DNA of 64,000 bases from Rhizophagus clarus. Its lineage: Eukaryota > Glomeromycota > Glomeromycetes > Glomerales > Glomeraceae. The translations under genes and the position numbers were made by a program. The notes beneath the pieces were generated by a model that did no database searches, was not told the origin of the DNA, and saw only the letters and a program-made list of their open reading frames with translations. Shown here one piece after another: positions 58,950-64,000 of the stretch. The stretch is taken from assembly GCA_015698045.1 (NCBI GenBank), contig BLAL01000039.1, forward strand, positions 62,001-126,000. Direction: 5' to 3'. How positions within the stretch are numbered: the stretch's first letter is position 1; each line of letters begins with the position of its first letter.

Positions 58950-59990
58950 AATCTTTAAATTTATTAAAAAAAATCCAACAGAATTTGAAGAGTCTTTAAA
59001 AGAAATAAAAGAATTAAAAGAAATTTATTAAAAAGAAATCCCGCAGAATTTGAAGGATCTTTAAGAAAAATAAAAGAATCAAAAGAAAATTATTAAAAAA
59101 AAATCCAGCAGAGTTCAAAGTGTCTTTAAGAATATGAAAAAATCAAAAAAAGATTGTATTTGATCTGATACAATTTTTTTTTCTTTCAAAAATATTTGAA
59201 GTTTAAGATTAAATAAAAAAAAAAAGATCTTTGGATTTATTTAAAAAAAAAAAATCCAGCAGAGTTCAAAGTGTCTTTAAGAGTATAAAAAAAATCAAAA
59301 AAAGATAGTATTTGATCTGATATAATTTTTAAAGTATTTGAAGTAAAGTTTAAGATTAAATAAAAAAAAATCTTTGGATTTATTTAAAAAAAATCCAGCA
59401 GAATTCGATACGACTTTAGGAGTATGAAAAAATCAAAAAAAAGATTGTATAGAATATCAGGAGTAAAAGAAGAAAGTGAAGATTTAATCTTGAATTATGT
59501 TGGTAAATAAAAAAAAATCTTTGGATTCATTTAAAAAAATCCAGCAGAATTCGATGCGACTTTAGGAGTATGAAAAAATTAAAAAAAAGATTGTACCAAA
59601 AGCCATGTGGAGCATCAGGAGTAGAAGAAGGAAGTGAAGATTTAATCTTGAATTATGTTGGTAAATAAAAAAAAATTCTTTGGATTCATTTAAAAAAAAT
59701 CCAGCAGAATTCGATACGACTTTAGGAGTATGAAAAAATCAAAAAAAAGATCGTATCAAAAGCCATGTAGAGCATCAGGAGTAAAAGAAGGAAGTGAAGA
59801 TTTAATCTTGAATTATGTTTGTAAATAAAAAAAAATCTTTGGATTCATTTAAAAAAAATCCAGCAGAATTCGATGCGACTTTAGGAGTATGAAAAAATCA
59901 AAAAAAAAAAGATTGTACCAAAAGCCATGTAGAGCATCAGGAGTAAAAGAAGGAAGTAAAGATTTAATCTTGAATTATGTTGGTAAAATC
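58950..59990. repeat. Minisatellite, 150-160-bp unit
   Basis: Four well-conserved units start near 59372, 59523, 59683 and 59839 with GGATTCATTTAAAAAAA, TCCAGCAGAATTCGAT, GACTTTAGGAGTATG, AGCCATGTAGAGCATCAGG and GAAGATTTAATCTTGAATT. Shorter, more diverged units extend left to about 58950. The later units gained the AGCCATG...GCATCAGG block, absent from the earliest ones. Confidence 0.8.
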
Positions 59991-60738
59991 TCTTATTATA
60001 TATTTTAACAGCAACTCTTGCGATTTCTTCCGATTGATTTTCTTTACATAAAATTCGATTTTGATGGGATCAATCATATTCTTTAATTCAATCTTTATGG
60101 AGGTATGATCGGATTGTATTTTCAATCCATCTTGGTCTTTCCGACTTCCATCGTCATAATTTCAATATTAAAAGTTTCGAAACTCAAAAGACATGCCTAA
60201 TTTAGCGGTATCCTTGTTTAATTTTACGTATTCAACGTTAAGTCCTTTTTGTTTTTGGAAATTGATGACATTATATATTTTTCAATCCTAAAAATTTTCA
60301 CAAACCTTTACCCTTTAATAAATAAATTCACAAGAATATAACGCATGAAAAAATATTTTAAGTAACATACCGAAATAATTCGAATTATTCAATATTAAAT
60401 TCTTACAACGGAACTGAAAATATTGCCTCACGATGACAACATTTTATGACTACAAAAATGACTGCTTTTAGAGAATAAATAACACCAAACCTACGCCTTA
60501 AATTATGTATTTACCAGAATGAAATTATTTCAGATGCATCTTCGGAACAAATAATTGAAAGTTTAGTTTTCCACACTTGTACCAGATCGTCAGCCATCTC
60601 TTCATGATTTACTCTTTACCCGCATCTTCATCAGCATCTACATCTATTGAAATTTCTTTAAAGCAAGATTGGCCATAGGAATGGAGTAGCATCAGACAGA
60701 CGGAAGTTTCCGCCATAGGTAAGTCAAAATTTTAAGAC

Positions 60739-61004
60739 CTGAATATGACGCATGTTCGCTTCAAAATAAGCCCTAACGTCCTCGAGTTCATTTAACCAGA
60801 ACTCCTCAATTTGTTCCTTACGCAACTTCGACGACTACGAAAGAGTCGAAATTTCAATATCAAAATATTGAAAAGTAAAATATATAAATGGATGTCAACG
60901 TACCATAGCTTCCTTTTGGCCCAAGATCTAATTTCTTCGTCGGAAGCTTCAGACAATTCTCCCGAAGCGCTCAAATAATGTCGATTTTTTGGTATTTGAA
61001 GTTT
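60739..61004 (-). CDS. Hypothetical protein, two-exon fragment
   Basis: Minus-strand exons 60900-61004 and 60739-60834, separated by a 65-nt intron (GTTGAC...TTTCGTAG), join in frame. The product starts near KLQIPKNRHYLSASGE, continues SEASDEEIRSWAKRKLWY and then SSKLRKEQIEEFWLNELEDV. The first boundary is a TTTATTAG acceptor-like site at about 61005-61008 and the last a CAG/GTCTTA donor-like site. A further minus-strand stretch at about 60520-60620 (EEMADDLVQVWKTKLSIICS) may be the next exon. No family recognised; the frames after each piece are broken, so it may be a pseudogene. A 165-codon frame upstream (60971-61468) is hydrophobic and of doubtful reality. Confidence 0.35.
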
Positions 61005-61007
61005 CTA

Positions 61008-61904
61008 ATAAACATAAAAAATTGACAACGCGAAGGTTCTTTGAAGATAATCAATAACGAACGTAGATATGTTGGAGAAAGTTGTATTATGAAAATGAGC
61101 ATGACTGCATGAATTTGCTTCATTGATACACCTACGCGTGACGTAATATTTAATATCACATACAGTACTGCGTCAAAATTTGTTAAGGCATATGACGAAG
61201 ACTCGTGTGGAATAAATTCACTAAGATCGATATAAGTAATTGGTAATGTTTTGGAACAGCTATAGAGCTTTGATAGCGTGAATCTAGAAGCTAGCTGAAC
61301 AATAAAACCAACATTCCTTGTTAAAATGATAAGTTTGATTATTTTGCTTGATTTTTTTTGTTTTACTCGCACAAGAAGATAATTTACAGGGTTGATTTTG
61401 TTACACACTTTGAGGAGAAATATGATCGCAATCACAAAATGGCTTCTTCTTAATTTAACGCTATCCATATGTAAAGATCATAATCAACATGTTGCTATAC
61501 AAAAAATCCAAATTATTATTTATATTTTTGAAGTATATTATATTTTTTTATGATTATTTAATTTTATAAATTATATAAATAAGCAAAAAAAAAAAAAATT
61601 ATTAAAAAGCAAATCATATTTATTTATTACCCTGGAATGCGATTATATGAGGTGACTATAATTGCACATACTCATACTAGTTAGTTGCCTCTTGTTTGAT
61701 CATTAAAAAAAAAAGAGTACAGCAGATAAAAGTACTTGTAAACTAGAGAACTTTATATTTACTTTTATGACTTCTACCGAATACCGATTCCCATCAACAG
61801 TTAAAATCAGGCTAGGCGCATTATGGAAATGATCACGTTAGAATTTACGAATTAAAGTCATCATGATGCATATCCAAATTTTTTAATATTCTTTCTCATC
61901 AATT
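61008..61904. other. Intergenic / upstream of the MATH-BTB gene
   Basis: Contains the doubtful minus-strand frame noted for the hypothetical fragment, then AT-rich DNA. The last 150 bp before 61905 are presumably the promoter of the MATH-BTB gene. No clear element seen. Confidence 0.3.
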
Positions 61905-63101
61905 ATGCGTTCATATATACTCTCTTTCTTATTATTTCTCTTTTTTTTTCCAATTCATGTCATCGGATTTAAATATTCAAGTGATGTTAGCTGTGCTTTC
62001 ATCAATTCACAAGTTAATAATGAAATAATTTATACGTATACCTGGGTAATTAAAGATTTTCAAGACTTTTGTAACAAAGATTATTCTGGTGGGATATTTA
62101 GCGAAAAATTTTATTCACCTATATTAGATAATCAAGAAGAAAATCATGCTTGGAGGATTTCCCTTTATCCACGTTTCTCTTATAATAGAAGAGAATATAT
62201 AAGTATTTATTTAGTAGCATTTCAAACTAATTACGAAAAATTGAATGGATTAAAAAATCGACAAACGAGAACAAAATTTGAAGTATATGTAAGTGACAGT
62301 AAAATTGAATCAATGACTAGAGAATCATTAAAATTGTTAACACAAAGTGAAATAGAAAGTCATACATTTTTATTTGATAATAAGAATATAATCCCATTAG
62401 ATTATTATGAATTTTGTGAAATTTCAAATATATTTCCTAATGGGGATACTTCAGCAAAAACCAATTTAGTAATTCGATCACATTTTTATAAAAATGAGAA
62501 TTCCACTGAATCAATGCCAGATTATGATTTTAATTCTAATTCACAAGATTATTTTAAACAATTTGAAGAATTTGAACATTTTTTTAATAATAACGTATTT
62601 AGTGATATAACATTTAAATTTAGTTGTGGATCAGAAATTAAAGCTTCCAAGATGTTTCTCGCTTTTAAATCCGTTCACTTTAAAAAATTATTTGAACAAA
62701 TTGATAAAGAAGATTCTAAAGCATTAATTTTTCATATAGAAGGAGTATCATATAATTGTTTTTATAAATTATTATATTTCGTTTATACTGGTAGAATCGA
62801 TAATAATTTATCTTATAATGAATTAGTTGAATTATATAATGAATCTAATTGGAGAGAGATTAATGATTTAAAGGAAATCATTAGTTGTAAAATTATTAAA
62901 TTTGTTAATGAAAATACTTGGGATGAAATATTATTATTGGGGTGGAAAACAAAAAATAATGTCTTAAAAAATTCTGCTATGAAATTCCTTAGTGATAATT
63001 GGACAAAAGTCAAGGATACTGATAAAATGAGAAATTTAGAAACTGCTGCTAAAATAGAATGGTTAGAAGAATTATTTATTGCAAAACTTTTTGGTGTTTG
63101 A
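61905..63101 (+). CDS. MATH-BTB protein with an N-terminal signal peptide
   Basis: Intact 398-residue single-exon ORF. Residues 1-22 (MRSYILSFLLFLFFFPIHVI) form a strong hydrophobic signal sequence or membrane anchor. Residues about 41-192 read as a MATH/TRAF-like domain (YTYTWVIKDFQDF near its start, AWRISLYPRF, IYLVAFQ, ending NLVIRSHFY). Residues about 224-300 are a BTB/POZ domain (NNNVFSDITFKFSCGSEIKA, SKMFLAFKSVHFKKLF, YTGRIDN), followed by a BACK-like helical region. MATH plus BTB is the SPOP-type architecture of CUL3 ubiquitin-ligase adaptors, which act in the nucleus or cytosol, so the signal peptide is unexpected. The only other Met residues before the BTB domain are at about 137 and 204, so a leaderless form could not keep the MATH domain. 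Family expanded in Rhizophagus (from memory). Confidence 0.8.
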   Translation: MRSYILSFLLFLFFFPIHVIGFKYSSDVSCAFINSQVNNEIIYTYTWVIKDFQDFCNKDYSGGIFSEKFYSPILDNQEENHAWRISLYPRFSYNRREYISIYLVAFQTNYEKLNGLKNRQTRTKFEVYVSDSKIESMTRESLKLLTQSEIESHTFLFDNKNIIPLDYYEFCEISNIFPNGDTSAKTNLVIRSHFYKNENSTESMPDYDFNSNSQDYFKQFEEFEHFFNNNVFSDITFKFSCGSEIKASKMFLAFKSVHFKKLFEQIDKEDSKALIFHIEGVSYNCFYKLLYFVYTGRIDNNLSYNELVELYNESNWREINDLKEIISCKIIKFVNENTWDEILLLGWKTKNNVLKNSAMKFLSDNWTKVKDTDKMRNLETAAKIEWLEELFIAKLFGV

Positions 63102-63659
63102 CGTGTTTGACGTTAAATGAGTAATTGGAACAGATTACGGATTTCTTGGTGTAATAGATTTTTAGAACATTTTTTCATTTTTTACTCATCCATTAGTAGA
63201 ACAAACTTTTTTATAGTATATAGGACTCTGAGATGTTCCATATATTTCGCTGACATTTCGCTGACAAATCGAAGTATTGGAAATAAAAAGTGAAATAATT
63301 TTGAATTTTTTTTGTTTTTTTAACTTATTTATTTCCTTAAATAAAAATATATAAAGAGAAATTTTAAAAAACTTCTGTTTTCTCCAAGATAATTATTAAA
63401 ATTTACCAAAAGAAATAAATTTTATTATTATTAATGTACTAAAGAAGCTTCTAAGCAAAGAGTCGCCCTTTCTCGCTACTCTATATTAATACTCATTTAT
63501 TATTTATTTAAGAACCAATCATAATTTAACGTATTAATGAAATAGTCATTCTTCTTCCATCACCTACGCGCTTGATCAAAGGTGATCAAGCTGTCTTTTT
63601 CTTCATAATTTAAATCATCGTTTATCGAATGGTTCATTAAAAATATCTATCAAATTATT
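63102..63659. other. 3' flank of the MATH-BTB gene
   Basis: AATAAA-like words at about 63282 and 63341. No gene recognised, apart from weak coding-like traces on the minus strand at 63560-63660 that may extend the kinase-leader pseudogene. Confidence 0.3.
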
Positions 63660-63812
63660 TTAGATTGATTTGAGTTGTATGTATTTGTCGATGACATCAT
63701 TACCACTAGTTCAATTTCCAAAATCTGGTCGCTGTAATTTTGAGATACATGAAACACAATATATTTCCCGATCATTTCCAGTGTCTCCTTTACATTCTTC
63801 GCACAAAATCAT
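63660..63812 (-). pseudogene. TKL-kinase Cys-leader fragment
   Basis: Minus strand from ATG 63812: MILCEECKGDTGN...YCVSCISKLQ, then FGN, TGA (63711-63713), TSGNDVIDKYIQ. The CxxC...CxxC cluster followed by F-x-N-W-TSGND-VID is the leader that precedes the kinase domain in the pseudokinase at 24.5-25.8 kb; the Trp codon is replaced by TGA here. No kinase domain follows downstream, so this is a truncated remnant. The pairing with the intact gene at CQTC...FGTWTSGNDVID supports the reading. Confidence 0.55.
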
Positions 63813-64000
63813 AGTCTAACAATTTATAAAGAAAATAGTAAACTTTATTAATTTTATTACGAAATGAGACAAAAATAAATTGCAAATATAACTATGGTAA
63901 AATATTTTTTGGATTAGAGCTTCGTGAGATATTAATAGTGTGAAAATCTTTGGAGATGTGTTAAAATGGAAGTCCATCGTTTTTTGATTATCTTCTGATT
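63813..64000. other. Window end, nothing recognised
   Basis: No feature supported in the last bases. Confidence 0.3.

Noticed and set aside
60971..61468. 165-residue minus-strand ORF with hydrophobic stretches
   Set aside because: Ends against a better-supported exon in another frame and shows no domain; may be intron or promoter DNA.

Overview
The window looks like nuclear DNA of an arbuscular mycorrhizal fungus, most likely Rhizophagus irregularis or a close relative. This rests on the very AT-rich background, 65-90 nt introns with CTAAT/CTAAC branch sites and TAG/CAG acceptors, and gene families that I recognise as strongly expanded in Rhizophagus: TKL-type kinases with a CxxC 'TSGN' leader, MATH-BTB proteins, OTT_1508-like deaminases, TRP-like 'ion transport' proteins with a propeller-like N-terminus, Myb/SANT-like proteins and SAM-domain proteins. 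Family assignments come from reading motifs, not from a search.

Layout. 1-1.6 kb: last exon of an Asn/Tyr/Ser-rich repeat protein. 1.6-5.1 kb: AT-rich desert. 5.1-6.3 kb: intact ubiquitin-like + PARP-like gene. 6.6-10.3 kb: GGCC-rich patch, small hypothetical exon, a TA-flanked MITE and hAT-like element A. 12.2-16.1 kb (minus): decayed ion-channel gene. 16.7-17.7 kb: dead Tc1 element. 19.9-20.8 kb (minus): SAM-domain remnant. 23.5-25.8 kb (minus): two-exon predicted pseudokinase. 28 kb: small orphan exon. 29.4-31.7 kb: hAT-like element B nested inside an old foldback element. 31.7-37.7 kb: AT-rich DNA with SINE-like copies and a polypurine tract. 37.8-40.6 kb: hAT-like element C. 44.6-45.8 kb: deaminase-like gene with an upstream frameshift. 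50.2-50.9 kb: perfect-style foldback MITE. 51.8-56.6 kb: large terminal-inverted-repeat (TIR) composite carrying a broken Myb/SANT-like gene, a retroelement-like insertion in its intron, and TACTAAC-rich tandem repeats. 59-60 kb: minisatellite. 60.7-61.0 kb (minus): hypothetical spliced fragment. 61.9-63.1 kb: MATH-BTB gene with a signal peptide. 63.7 kb (minus): kinase-leader pseudogene.

There is no operon-like logic. The interest lies in the mobile DNA. Elements A, B and C share TAAAGCTCCGC-type termini that fit the hAT YARNG rule, and each is flanked by a perfect 8-bp target-site duplication. Each carries a tandem array (6, 6 and 16 units) of a ~120-bp module built like a spliceosomal intron plus a 40-41 nt micro-exon (polypyrimidine-TGTAG / exon / GTAAGG, with a TACTAAT or TAACTAAT branch-like motif). 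In A the array is flipped relative to the arms. I know of no described system like this; it is the best candidate for something new in the window.

Several gene remnants carry stop codons where a Trp codon is expected (TGG to TGA/TAG), and repeat copies differ mainly by C/T and G/A changes, suggesting cytosine deamination as a common decay route.
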